From contig JAFXQX010000033.1 in assembly GCA_017526745.1 (NCBI GenBank), forward strand, positions 62,001-126,000: a stretch of DNA of 64,000 nt, in the 5' to 3' direction. Position 1 is the first letter of the stretch; each line of letters begins with the position of its first letter. The DNA comes from Lachnospiraceae bacterium (GTDB lineage: Bacteria > Bacillota > Clostridia > Lachnospirales > Lachnospiraceae). A program made the position numbers and the translations under genes. Shown one piece after another: positions 51,648-60,703 of this stretch. Below the pieces are notes generated by a model that did not search any database, was not told the origin of the DNA, and saw only the letters and a list, made by a program, of their open reading frames with translations.

Positions 51648-52625
51648 TTATACGAACTGCCTCTTCCATTCATCGATCTTGTGAAAATCAATCCCGTTTA
51701 TCTGTGTTTGCCACGAAGAATTGATACGGGGTTCGAGCTGGTCAGCAATACTGCTTCGCTCTACGCACGGAAATGAATATGATGCATTCATTTCCCTTGC
51801 CCTGTAATCTATAGATATGATGATTGTGCGGCATTTATGCTGTAACGCATAGATTCCGCCATGCAGTCTGTTTCCGACATAATCCATATCTTCCATGGAA
51901 AGTATTCGTTCGTATGCCGGAATATTCGGTGCAATAACAGTAATCCTGTGCATTTCGCTTATGCTCTTCAGGTAATCCAGATCCTTCATGCACTGAGGCC
52001 AGAAATACAACGTCTCATAGTTGCGAAGAAGTATCTCCACCATTTCACGGTCATTCTGAGGATCCTTTTCGTAATATGTGAGGGTAAAGACAACTGCCTT
52101 CCCTTTGCTTTGAGGTATAGTTGCACAGAAATCCGGTGTCATTCCCCACAAGGTCGGACATCCCGTGTTCTCTGCTCGGAATCCAAGCCTTTCCAGGAAT
52201 GTCCTGGTCTTCTCATCCCGTACGCTATGAACATAGTCACGGCTCAGAACCCTGTTATACAAAAGCTTTGTATAGAGATTGATTCCTTTACTGTTTATTC
52301 CGATACCGGCACCAAGACAAACCGTTCCTTCAGCCATCCGGCAATTGAACAGATTAATATTCCACGCCGGCATCGGCCGAAGCATATTGGTGTATAATGC
52401 ATTAGTTCCGCATAAGAATTTGTGATCAGCCTTTTGAAACACGCTTAATGCATCCTTGTAGATTGCCGACTGGAGCGGCGTATACATCGGAGTATGCGTT
52501 GCCATCCGCATTATATAGTTCTGTTCAAATAATTCTTTCCAATTATTCTGTATGGAAATCCTGATTATATCATCACCCTGGTTGATCGATCCCACCGAAG
52601 TATCCAGCAATAAGATGCTCTTCAT
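51648..52625 (-). CDS. Polysaccharide pyruvyl transferase family protein
   Basis: The 325-residue protein starts KSILLLDTSVGSINQGDDIIR, the nucleotide-free opening of the WcaK/CsaB pyruvyltransferase superfamily, and has FLCGTNALYTN, VHSVRDEKTRTFLERLGF and the C-terminal YVGNRLHGGIYALQHK with the conserved arginine-histidine pair. Members add a pyruvate ketal to glycan sugars from phosphoenolpyruvate. It is translationally linked to the flippase gene behind it. Confidence 0.88.
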   Translation of the reverse strand: MKSILLLDTSVGSINQGDDIIRISIQNNWKELFEQNYIMRMATHTPMYTPLQSAIYKDALSVFQKADHKFLCGTNALYTNMLRPMPAWNINLFNCRMAEGTVCLGAGIGINSKGINLYTKLLYNRVLSRDYVHSVRDEKTRTFLERLGFRAENTGCPTLWGMTPDFCATIPQSKGKAVVFTLTYYEKDPQNDREMVEILLRNYETLYFWPQCMKDLDYLKSISEMHRITVIAPNIPAYERILSMEDMDYVGNRLHGGIYALQHKCRTIIISIDYRAREMNASYSFPCVERSSIADQLEPRINSSWQTQINGIDFHKIDEWKRQFV

Positions 52626-52651
52626 ATTCTATTACCGTACTTTCTTTTGTC

Positions 52652-54073
52652 TTATTCAATCACAATAGTACCCAATATACGGATACCGTAACCATTGGCT
52701 GAAAGTATCTCGCTTTCGATATCGGACAGTGCCGAACGTCCAATCTGCTCTATTAGCAGGATATTCCCGTTCTTGGAACATTCAAGAAGCGCATCTTTGT
52801 TGTCCAATATGCCATCGACAAATGCAGCCTCTATACCTTGTGAACTAATAGCAGACACCAACCTGTTAATAAATTCCTTGTTAATTCTATCATACAGTGA
52901 AGACGTAAGAAGAATACGGGCAATCTCGTTTCGGCCACACAGAAGACATACCGAAGTAGCCACATTATCCAATTGGTGTTCCAGGTCAAACTGCTTCTTT
53001 TTACCACGAAACCATGTACGTATCTTCGATTCTATGATCCCCTGCCTGTTCTTTTCCGGCTGTTCGATCACTCCGGCTATAAACAGATTGGCATTTTTAG
53101 TTAATTCCTTCGTTGAATGGAGTCTACCCGAGAATATATACATCTCACACAGAACAAATATCATGAAGATCATTCCGATGATCGCACCTGCGACAGCAAA
53201 TAATACGATGGATGTCTTCCCGATCCCGTCAGGCTCATTTTTCCTGTTCTCTTCGGCCTCATCAGCTATAAGCTTACTTTCCAGTTCATTCTCCGACAAT
53301 TTTCCGTCCGCAAGATCCCTGGCATACTGGATCTGCTTCTTGGACATATCCTTTATGACAGATTTGATCTGTTTATTGGTATCGGCCTTGGATGAGACAA
53401 GGCTCTTCTGTTCCTTCGCTATATCTGCATTCTTCCCCTCGGAGATGCCTTCCCCCACCGCATCAATTCTATGGGCAAATTGCTGGTGAAGTCTCTCATA
53501 CTCGCTTTGAGTAAGGTCCATCACTTTTCGGGTCAGCACAGCAGAATCCATATCATCTCTGCAAGGAACTTTAATGATAAAATCATTATTCTCGACAGTT
53601 ATCGTTATAAACGATGTGTACAGTGCAGGATCAATTCCGGAACCGGTCGCTTCCAGCAGAGCATTCACAAACTCTGTTCCGGTATAGTACAATCTGTACG
53701 CAGTCAGTATCGGGCTGATATCCTGCGCTTCTTTCTTATCCGAATTAACGATGATGTGATACTGTATATAGACTGCCTTGTATCCATCAGGATTCAGTCT
53801 GAGTTCCTCATTCTGTTTGATCTTCCTGTCGGTGTCATCATACTCTTTGTAATAGTCCGCAAGGGTTCTGACACTGGCCATCTTAACATCAACCAATTCA
53901 GATTTTGTTTTTTCATCCTGGCCTGAGTTCTCCGGCAGTAAGGTTCCGCCCCTTTTTGCCGCAATATAAGGCAGCAATACAGCAAACAGAATCATGACCA
54001 CAAGTATGATGCGCCATTTAAGTGCTACATGCATAAGCATACCCTTCAAATCCAGTTCTTTTGAATCAAACAT
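52652..54073 (-). CDS. Wzz-like chain-length regulator with a degenerate BY-kinase domain
   Basis: The 473-residue protein has membrane helices at about 20-38 and 288-310, flanking a periplasm-facing region with a coiled coil (about 205-260). The region after the second helix (about 355-473) matches the order of a bacterial tyrosine kinase: LCGRNEIARILLTSSLYDRINKEF where the Walker A TSSxPGEGKS should be, then AAFVDG and IRILGTIVIE at the end. The GK[S/T] loop is missing, so ATP-dependent phosphorylation is unlikely. It probably sets chain length and interacts with the EpsG polymerase next to it. Confidence 0.83.
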   Translation of the reverse strand: MFDSKELDLKGMLMHVALKWRIILVVMILFAVLLPYIAAKRGGTLLPENSGQDEKTKSELVDVKMASVRTLADYYKEYDDTDRKIKQNEELRLNPDGYKAVYIQYHIIVNSDKKEAQDISPILTAYRLYYTGTEFVNALLEATGSGIDPALYTSFITITVENNDFIIKVPCRDDMDSAVLTRKVMDLTQSEYERLHQQFAHRIDAVGEGISEGKNADIAKEQKSLVSSKADTNKQIKSVIKDMSKKQIQYARDLADGKLSENELESKLIADEAEENRKNEPDGIGKTSIVLFAVAGAIIGMIFMIFVLCEMYIFSGRLHSTKELTKNANLFIAGVIEQPEKNRQGIIESKIRTWFRGKKKQFDLEHQLDNVATSVCLLCGRNEIARILLTSSLYDRINKEFINRLVSAISSQGIEAAFVDGILDNKDALLECSKNGNILLIEQIGRSALSDIESEILSANGYGIRILGTIVIE

Positions 54074-54095
54074 TTACAATCCCTCTCTCTTTCTC

Positions 54096-55178
54096 TTAAT
54101 TCAGGCTCTGGAAGAACATTCGATACGGATAAATATGATTCCAGTCCGGCCTGAAGATACATACTACAACAAAATATCCGATAGCAGCAAGGGTAAACCC
54201 TGACTGCACAAGATGGCGATACTCATCCTTTTTGATCATGCTGATCATGTTGGGTATCAGGATTATAACAAATATATTGAAAAACATTGCACATCTGTCA
54301 AGCAGATTAAACTTTGTAGCCACAAGCATTATCAAGAACGCTGTGAACACCATGTTGATCTGCATCTCTATCTGAACTGTCCATTCATCACTTTCAATAT
54401 TGTCTCCGGCATGTTCATACACATACAACGCCAAAGCCCAAACAACCAACAAGAACACACAATATAAGACCACCGCCGGTTCTACCCTGCCCAGTTTGTA
54501 TTTTGACGTGTCCAACAGATACCTGCCAAACCTTGGAACAAATCGGGTGACGAGCATTATTATTCTATCAATCAACAAAACAGTTAATACACCAATAGGC
54601 CCGGCAATGGCATAGAACTTTTTGTTGATCCTCCGTGGAATCAAAAAGTAAATGAAATATGAAAGAGATGTCCTCTGAAACAGCGGAGCCAAAATACCCA
54701 GGATAAATCCTCTGATCTTTTTCCCATCATCTGTCAGGATATATACATACAGGAACATAGCAATCGCAAGCTCCTGTCGAATGATATTGATCGTATCGCC
54801 CCAGAATCCAAAACACAAAAACAACAATACTGACAATACGTAGTTGCTTGAATACTTCTTTATCAGCTTATAATACGCATAATAAATAACAGCATCTGTC
54901 ACCGCCAAAAAAACATAGAAATTATCCGTGAAAGAACCTATAAGGCTATTGATACACAGATAGCCTGCTTCAAGGGTTAATTGTGTTAGGTTGCTTCTTA
55001 CTTCAGCAAAAATCTCCGAATAGTGCCGTGTGTCATTTCCGATCTCCACAGCCCGCAGTGTGGCAAGCAGATATAGAAAGAGCATGGCAAGTGCAAGAAA
55101 ATTCCGTTCTCTCAACTGTCCAAGCCTGACAACACTGAATAACACCAATATTCCGATGATAAGTAAATAAAACCCCAT
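54096..55178 (-). CDS. EpsG-type polysaccharide polymerase
   Basis: The ATG at 55178 (four bases after the GT4 stop) gives a 360-residue protein with about eleven membrane segments and the EpsG family length; the extension to 55268 has no family support. ATLRAVEIGNDTRHYSEIFAEV in the first outer loop is the EpsG GxDtxxY motif, and IIRQELAIAMFLYVYIL matches a later conserved segment. EpsG proteins polymerise repeat units of exopolysaccharide. Its neighbours are Wzz and a GT4. Confidence 0.9.
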   Translation of the reverse strand: MGFYLLIIGILVLFSVVRLGQLRERNFLALAMLFLYLLATLRAVEIGNDTRHYSEIFAEVRSNLTQLTLEAGYLCINSLIGSFTDNFYVFLAVTDAVIYYAYYKLIKKYSSNYVLSVLLFLCFGFWGDTINIIRQELAIAMFLYVYILTDDGKKIRGFILGILAPLFQRTSLSYFIYFLIPRRINKKFYAIAGPIGVLTVLLIDRIIMLVTRFVPRFGRYLLDTSKYKLGRVEPAVVLYCVFLLVVWALALYVYEHAGDNIESDEWTVQIEMQINMVFTAFLIMLVATKFNLLDRCAMFFNIFVIILIPNMISMIKKDEYRHLVQSGFTLAAIGYFVVVCIFRPDWNHIYPYRMFFQSLN

Positions 55179-55182
55179 ATTT

Positions 55183-56262
55183 CTATAATATAAGCTTTCT
55201 GTATTCTTCCACGGTTTTTTGGGAGATAATATCCCACGAAAAGTTCTCGCGTGCCAGATCCATAGCATTATGGCTCATCACGTTCAGCTTGTCCGATTCC
55301 CGGGCGGCTGTTATCAGATTAGCAGCAACCGATTGTGGCGATATATCTGATAACCAGCCCGCATGCCAAGCATTGATCAACTCGCCTATGGTTGTTCCTT
55401 CGGTTACCAGGCAGGGCAATCCAAGGCTTAGTGCCTCAAGGATACCCATCGGCATCCCCTCAAATCGTGATGTCTGGACAAAGACATCAGCAGCCAACAG
55501 TTTCTCTTTTTTTTCATCATTTAAGATCTCATGATTTAATGTGATAAGATCATTTACTTTGTATTTTCTGATAATAGCATCAACCCGGTCATATCCTCCG
55601 CTGCTGTTTGGTCCGTAAATATCAAGATGGCATTTATGGGCCCGAAGAAATTCACCCGCTATGCTCACGCCCTCGATTAATACATCAAGTCCTTTATGAT
55701 AAACATCCAGACGTCCAATGTATATAAACTGTATAGCCTCCTGATGAAACGTCTGCTTGGTGATATCCGGTAAAGTTATACCGTTTGTTCCTATGAACTT
55801 TCTTCTGCCAAAATCAGTACCCACCATCTCCCGTTCGGACAGGCACTGAATTGCAACTGCATTATTAGCAAATCTGTTAAACAGCAAAAGATTTGCTGTC
55901 TTCTTCTTGATCCTCTTCTTTCGCTGAGCCTCCTGCGAAAGCTCTCCGTGAGGTATGATCACATACGGTATCTTCTTACGCCTAAGGTCACGGGCAATAG
56001 CCAGATAGTCTATTCTGTAACATTCATGAAAAACAACAAGGTCCGGAGCATCATACGGTTTGGCAAGTTTACTGATATCAAACGGTTTTACATACTCCAT
56101 CTGAATGTGCGGGTACGATTTCAATCTGTTGATTTCCACATTAAATATATTAACAAACCCCACCTTGGCATATTCTTGCTGCGTAATAATATGCCAGGGA
56201 ACCACCGCACAAACCCCACTGCACGAGTCATTTTCAATTGCAGCAATATGCAGGATAATCAT
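55183..56262 (-). CDS. Family 4 glycosyltransferase
   Basis: The start at 56262 is preferred as GAAGG lies six bases upstream; the ATG at 56280 has no ribosome site. The 359-residue GT-B protein has IYIGRLDVYHKGLDVLIEGV (donor-site loop), KEKLLAADVFVQTSRFEGMPMGILEALSLGLPCLVTEGT, with the ExxxxGxxxxE motif of GT4 enzymes, and PHGELSQEAQRKKRIKK. It adds a sugar from a nucleotide donor on the cytoplasmic face. It lies 87 bases past the carrier-protein gene. Confidence 0.92.
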   Translation of the reverse strand: MIILHIAAIENDSCSGVCAVVPWHIITQQEYAKVGFVNIFNVEINRLKSYPHIQMEYVKPFDISKLAKPYDAPDLVVFHECYRIDYLAIARDLRRKKIPYVIIPHGELSQEAQRKKRIKKKTANLLLFNRFANNAVAIQCLSEREMVGTDFGRRKFIGTNGITLPDITKQTFHQEAIQFIYIGRLDVYHKGLDVLIEGVSIAGEFLRAHKCHLDIYGPNSSGGYDRVDAIIRKYKVNDLITLNHEILNDEKKEKLLAADVFVQTSRFEGMPMGILEALSLGLPCLVTEGTTIGELINAWHAGWLSDISPQSVAANLITAARESDKLNVMSHNAMDLARENFSWDIISQKTVEEYRKLIL

Positions 56263-56349
56263 AAATACCTTCAAACGCATCTAAGAACTAAAAATCGTAA
56301 TTAGTCCTCAAGTAGACTTACATATTATACAGTCATTCCAGCATAATAA

Positions 56350-56577
56350 TCAGGACACAAGTTTTCTAATCAGTGCAATTATTGCTTCCTTTGTTTTAAA
56401 GTTTTCCTCGATAACATATTTTGCATCGATCTCGATATCAAACTCTTCCTCAAGCTCCCCAACAAGATCAATAGCGAGAAACGAATCCAAAAGGCCTGCC
56501 TCAAACAGATTATCACCATCATACTCGCGAATCTCATCATTAATTTCATCAATAACTTTTAAAACTCTCTCTTCCAT
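56350..56577 (-). CDS. Acyl/aminoacyl carrier protein (DltC-like)
   Basis: The 75-residue acidic helical protein has FEAGLLDSFLAIDLVGELEE with the phosphopantetheine serine S32 in a D-S-F motif (in place of the usual D-S-L), which fits the carrier protein of D-alanyl transfer systems. Size equals DltC. It lies six bases past the formyltransferase-GNAT gene and two genes from the DltA-like enzyme, which would load it. It needs activation by a phosphopantetheinyl transferase encoded elsewhere. Confidence 0.9.
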   Translation of the reverse strand: MEERVLKVIDEINDEIREYDGDNLFEAGLLDSFLAIDLVGELEEEFDIEIDAKYVIEENFKTKEAIIALIRKLVS

Positions 56578-56583
56578 AACAAT

Positions 56584-58263
56584 TCAACCTTTCATCATAG
56601 TAATTTTATGCATATTATCTTTCCTATATCCCACATGAATCAAGTGTTTCCAACTTGATTCATTTTTATCATTAACCCATGAGTAGAACTTTGTAATCTG
56701 TTTAGTTCCATAGTCCGAAGCATGCCGGTAGCAATATGCATGTAGCTCCTTTGAAATCCCCCTACCCCTTTGTCCAGGCTTTACAAAGGTAAATTCCTCC
56801 GTTGCAACCTCGCCTCGGATTGTTATAACTGCTCCGCCTAACAAATCCCCATTCTCATCAATATATGAATAGCACATATGATCTCTGATAAACTCATCAA
56901 TATTTCTTTCCTCCGGGATGTAATCAGTATACACATCAAAACATTTTTTTAATATCTCATAAAACTCAGGGGCGGTTCCATCTATTATGCAATTTGAATC
57001 TCTTTTCATTACATCAATTTCATCTGATTTCTTTACATATCTTGAAAAAAAGGCATATTCCTTAAAACCGTTGTGAACAAATGCATCTACCAGTTTCTCT
57101 GTTCTCTCTGTTCTTTTTGTAAAAAAAATATCTGCAACAATTGGGGCAAACGTACCATATACGCAATATTGACTATAATCTGCAATATAATAATATAATC
57201 TAGTAAAGTTCCATTCCTTCCTGTAAAGATTTAAGCAGATATCTCGTCTATAGTAAAAAGCAATCTCCTCCTTTTGAATAATCTGTCTTAATTCATTTTC
57301 AGTTAGATACATGTTTGTAGCAATCCGTTTATTGACCCTCTTCAAAGCGCCTACAATCTCAGAAAGTTCGTCAATACTAATCTCCCCACACATTTCGGTA
57401 TCTGAGATCAGCACATTGAAGTATATAATCAGAATTCTATTATCATAAGGGATGCAAAGCTTATACTCACCATTCTCCTTTTCTGATGCTATTCTGTAAT
57501 TTTTAATCTGTATTTTCGTCCCCTGATAATCGGCAATCATCAACGGAAATACTCTGTCCTTTCCGAAATCCAATGCGCGAAGTATTCTGTAAATATCCGA
57601 GACATCGTCGCTCAAATTAACATTTCCGTTTGCAGGAACTTCATTGGATTTGATCTCCTTCCTGTTACACGTATTATTACTCTGGGTTTTTCGATCAGCT
57701 CTTCCATTTAAGATATTTTCATAAACACTTTGAAATGTATCGGATGCCAGCTTCATAAGCTCCTCAGAAAGCTGATAGGCTTTTATATCATCCGGGATGA
57801 CATATTCTCTTTGAGCGATTATATCACTGGGCTCAATAGTTTCCGATACATAATGCCATGTAATTCCCGTTTTTTCCTCCTTGTTAAATATAACCCAGCT
57901 CACTGCGTTTCTTCCCGGATAGTTAGGCAGCAGAGAGTTATGATAGTTTACAATTGTTACATTATCTTTTTCAACAAGTTTCCGGGGGAAATCATAATTA
58001 TTTCCAGCACTAATAATCAGTAATTTATGCTCAACTGATTCTTCGAGTAAATGCCCAAGCAATTCATCTTCTCTTTCTATAGTAACAAACTCATCATTAT
58101 TTAAAACAGCGTATTTTACTGCCGAATTAATCGGATATACTTCGTGTTCTATGTACTCTACCTCATATTTATAATCTCTACGTTTCGAGTATACTGTTTC
58201 AAGTACATTTTTTGTCACTATACCATAACCGATGATGATAATCTTATCAAAAAATTGGGTCAC
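56584..58263 (-). CDS. Formyltransferase fused to a GNAT acyltransferase
   Basis: The 559-residue protein has an N-terminal formyltransferase fold (about 1-190) with the catalytic set N106 and H108 in VNYHNSLLPNYPGRNAVSW and D147 in EPSDIIA, the N-x-H...D arrangement of GART and sugar N-formyltransferases using N10-formyl-tetrahydrofolate. A segment about 215-290 resembles the formyltransferase C-terminal domain (IYRILRALDFGKDRVFP). Residues about 330-559 are a GNAT-type region ending in PGQRGRGISKELHAY, the acetyl-CoA Q/RxxGxG/A loop. It overlaps the adenylation gene by four bases and precedes the carrier-protein gene. It could formylate and acylate an amine on an amino acid or amino sugar. 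Confidence 0.82.
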   Translation of the reverse strand: MTQFFDKIIIIGYGIVTKNVLETVYSKRRDYKYEVEYIEHEVYPINSAVKYAVLNNDEFVTIEREDELLGHLLEESVEHKLLIISAGNNYDFPRKLVEKDNVTIVNYHNSLLPNYPGRNAVSWVIFNKEEKTGITWHYVSETIEPSDIIAQREYVIPDDIKAYQLSEELMKLASDTFQSVYENILNGRADRKTQSNNTCNRKEIKSNEVPANGNVNLSDDVSDIYRILRALDFGKDRVFPLMIADYQGTKIQIKNYRIASEKENGEYKLCIPYDNRILIIYFNVLISDTEMCGEISIDELSEIVGALKRVNKRIATNMYLTENELRQIIQKEEIAFYYRRDICLNLYRKEWNFTRLYYYIADYSQYCVYGTFAPIVADIFFTKRTERTEKLVDAFVHNGFKEYAFFSRYVKKSDEIDVMKRDSNCIIDGTAPEFYEILKKCFDVYTDYIPEERNIDEFIRDHMCYSYIDENGDLLGGAVITIRGEVATEEFTFVKPGQRGRGISKELHAYCYRHASDYGTKQITKFYSWVNDKNESSWKHLIHVGYRKDNMHKITMMKG

Positions 58264-59771
58264 TGCATCATCTCCTTGAGCTTCACCCTGTCTATCTTTC
58301 CGTTTGCATTAATCGGCATCTCTTCTAGAACTATTACTTTACCCGGTAGCATGTATTCCGGAATAAGATTTTTCAATTTCTCGTTAATATCATCTTTGGT
58401 CATCTGTCTGTCAATAAATAACGTTATCCTATTCCTGGAATCGTTATACAGGCAACAACATAATGAGATCTCTTCAAGGGACGATACTGCCGTCTCTATC
58501 TCTCCAAGTTCTATCCGATGGCCCATATGTTTAATCTGAAAATCCTTCCTCGATAGATAAATCAGCTCATGACGCTCATTGTACTGGACTATGTCTCCTG
58601 TCCTGTATATCTTCTCCGGATATACGTGATTCAAAGGGTTCTGAACGAATGCCATCTCAGTCTTCTCTGGATTTCCATAATAGCCCTTGGCCAGTCCCGT
58701 GCCCCGAACACAAAGCTCTCCAACAATTCCTTCATTTACTACCAAATTATCATGTTCATCCAAGACCAGTATATCGGTATTGTTCATCGGTATTCCAATT
58801 GGAAGAGGCTCATCATCTCGAAACTCTCTGTCAACTATATAATATGTACATGCATCTGTGATTTCAGTGGGGCCGTACAGATTGGCATATACAACTTCCG
58901 GTAAGTATTCTCGCCAAACATTAAGCTGTTTATTAGGCATGACTTCACCACAAAAAAGTACTCTGCGAAGACTTTCTGAAAGATCCACGTTTTTGAATGC
59001 TTTCAGTCTAGAAACAACAATAAGAGCAGACGGTACCCAGAATATCGTGCTTATTTCGCGTTCCTTCAGATACTCCAATAATGGTACGGGTTGGGAGAAC
59101 AGATTCTGCGGAACAATATATAAGGTCGCACCCGTTTTCATTGTTGAATAAATATCCAATATGGAGTTGTCAAAATAGAACGGAGCCTGATTTCCAAACG
59201 AATCTTCAGCAGAAATATCAAAAGTACTCGTAACCCAATCTATATAGTCGACTACGCTTCCGTGTGAAATACAGACACCTTTGGGAATACCTGTGGAGCC
59301 TGACGTAAACAGCACATAAAGGAGATCAGTATCAATAATGCTTTTCTGTCGCTCAATGACAATTTCCGATGCTTCGCACTCATTTACATCCTCATAGAAT
59401 ACAATATCTCCATCGAAATTTAGATTTTTCAATTCCGTCAATAATGACTTGGTTGTAATAACGATTCCAGGCTTCAGAATCTCAAGGATTTTGTTTGATC
59501 TTACGGCAGGCATTGACGTATCAATGGGAGAATAGAAATTGCCACTATATGCTATTCCCATAAATGAAATGAGAACCGCAGAAGTCTTTTTCATATAGAC
59601 AACAACCGGTCTCCTTGGACCATATTTCTTCTCTGAAAGAAGTCTTGCTATTCCAATACTTTTCTCTCTATATTGCTTCCACGAGACACTTCCAAAAGAG
59701 TCCACTATTGCCGTTTTATTTGGGTATAAATCCGCTGTAATATCCAGCCAACTTGTTACACTATTTAACAT
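58260..59771 (-). CDS. DltA-like amino acid adenylation enzyme
   Basis: The start at 59771 has AGAGGAA seven bases upstream; the longer frame to 59807 is not needed. The 503-residue protein has all adenylation motifs: LFTSGSTGIPKG, FGNQAPFYFDNSILDIY with D201 that binds the amino group of the substrate, LYGPTEITDAC, YRTGDIVQ, and NANGKIDR with catalytic K492. VLFCGEVMP keeps the cysteine found in DltA. It resembles DltA more than multidomain NRPS A-domains and should load an amino acid on the carrier protein at 56350. The preferred substrate, perhaps D-alanine or another small amino acid, is unknown. Confidence 0.9.
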   Translation of the reverse strand: MLNSVTSWLDITADLYPNKTAIVDSFGSVSWKQYREKSIGIARLLSEKKYGPRRPVVVYMKKTSAVLISFMGIAYSGNFYSPIDTSMPAVRSNKILEILKPGIVITTKSLLTELKNLNFDGDIVFYEDVNECEASEIVIERQKSIIDTDLLYVLFTSGSTGIPKGVCISHGSVVDYIDWVTSTFDISAEDSFGNQAPFYFDNSILDIYSTMKTGATLYIVPQNLFSQPVPLLEYLKEREISTIFWVPSALIVVSRLKAFKNVDLSESLRRVLFCGEVMPNKQLNVWREYLPEVVYANLYGPTEITDACTYYIVDREFRDDEPLPIGIPMNNTDILVLDEHDNLVVNEGIVGELCVRGTGLAKGYYGNPEKTEMAFVQNPLNHVYPEKIYRTGDIVQYNERHELIYLSRKDFQIKHMGHRIELGEIETAVSSLEEISLCCCLYNDSRNRITLFIDRQMTKDDINEKLKNLIPEYMLPGKVIVLEEMPINANGKIDRVKLKEMMQ

Positions 59772-59813
59772 ATACTGTTCCTCTCTTGATACTAATGAAT
59801 TAATCAATTGTAT

Positions 59814-60656
59814 TTACATTATTAGTTGCTGGGAGAATCTTCCTGTAAGCCTACAAAATTTTTCACTTATACGCCTAGATTCAAGATTCTTCTCCCATAC
59901 ATACGTCATATCACTTTCAGCATGTTCCAGAATAAATAAAACACTATGAGTCAATAAAACTGCTCCAATACCTGCGCCATTATATCTTTCTGCAACAGCA
60001 ATGTTCTCCGAAAATCCTCTGGAATTATTAATCTCATATTGACATGCTGCAACTATTTCTCCACATCCATCCTTCACAATCATACATTCTTTGTTATTAA
60101 TCAATCTTTGTATTGTGGATGGAACAGCATATTTTACCGAATACTGATCTATTCTGTTGCGCCATAATTCATATAATTCATCATACTCTGTGTCATTCAT
60201 CATCCACTCATAGTGAAATCCAAATCTCTCTAGGTAACGATCAAACCTTCTGTCTGCACGAATCAGGCTGTTCAGAGCCTCTTTATCACAGAAATACTCA
60301 AGATTTTTACGATATTTACGGTATCCACCTCTTATCAGCTGTTTTTCTCTATTTTGAGCCCTGTATTTGTCCTCGCTGCCAATCAGATATAGTATCTGTT
60401 TCCTAGGATGATTCCCAATACAGGAAATTGATTTATCCCTCACCACATAGTAATATGCAATATCATAACCCCGCTCAGCTTCGAGCATCCATAAGGTGTC
60501 ATCTTTTACGATGTATGACATCCTACCGCACGAAATATATTCATTAACAGCGTTCTCGGAAAGGTAGCAATTTGTTTCGCATCTACCATGTTCATTTTTA
60601 AACTCTGATAATATATTTTGCCATTCAAATATTGTGACCAGTTTTGTCGGTTCCAT
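59814..60656 (-). CDS. GNAT-family acyltransferase
   Basis: The 280-residue protein has a C-terminal GNAT fold: GCGEIVAACQYEINNSRG, ENIAVAERYNGAGIGAVLLTH with the acyl-CoA loop, and TYVWEKNLESRRISEKF. The N-terminal half (about 20-130) resembles a second, degenerate GNAT. The layout looks like the C-terminal region of the formyltransferase fusion at 56584, so the two may be paralogues. It lies between the MBOAT and DltA-like genes. It may N- or O-acylate the carrier-bound amino acid or the glycan. Confidence 0.78.
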   Translation of the reverse strand: MEPTKLVTIFEWQNILSEFKNEHGRCETNCYLSENAVNEYISCGRMSYIVKDDTLWMLEAERGYDIAYYYVVRDKSISCIGNHPRKQILYLIGSEDKYRAQNREKQLIRGGYRKYRKNLEYFCDKEALNSLIRADRRFDRYLERFGFHYEWMMNDTEYDELYELWRNRIDQYSVKYAVPSTIQRLINNKECMIVKDGCGEIVAACQYEINNSRGFSENIAVAERYNGAGIGAVLLTHSVLFILEHAESDMTYVWEKNLESRRISEKFCRLTGRFSQQLIM

Positions 60657-60703
60657 ATTACTATCCTTCCGTAAACACTTTATATTACTGTTCTTCGCAT
60701 AAT

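Noticed and set aside
52652..54073. Active BY-kinase call for the Wzz protein
   Set aside because: The Walker A glycine-lysine-serine is missing, so an active kinase is not supported.
59772..59807. Longer start for the DltA-like enzyme
   Set aside because: The ATG at 59771 has a good ribosome site, and its length puts the catalytic lysine at residue 492, near that of known DltA.
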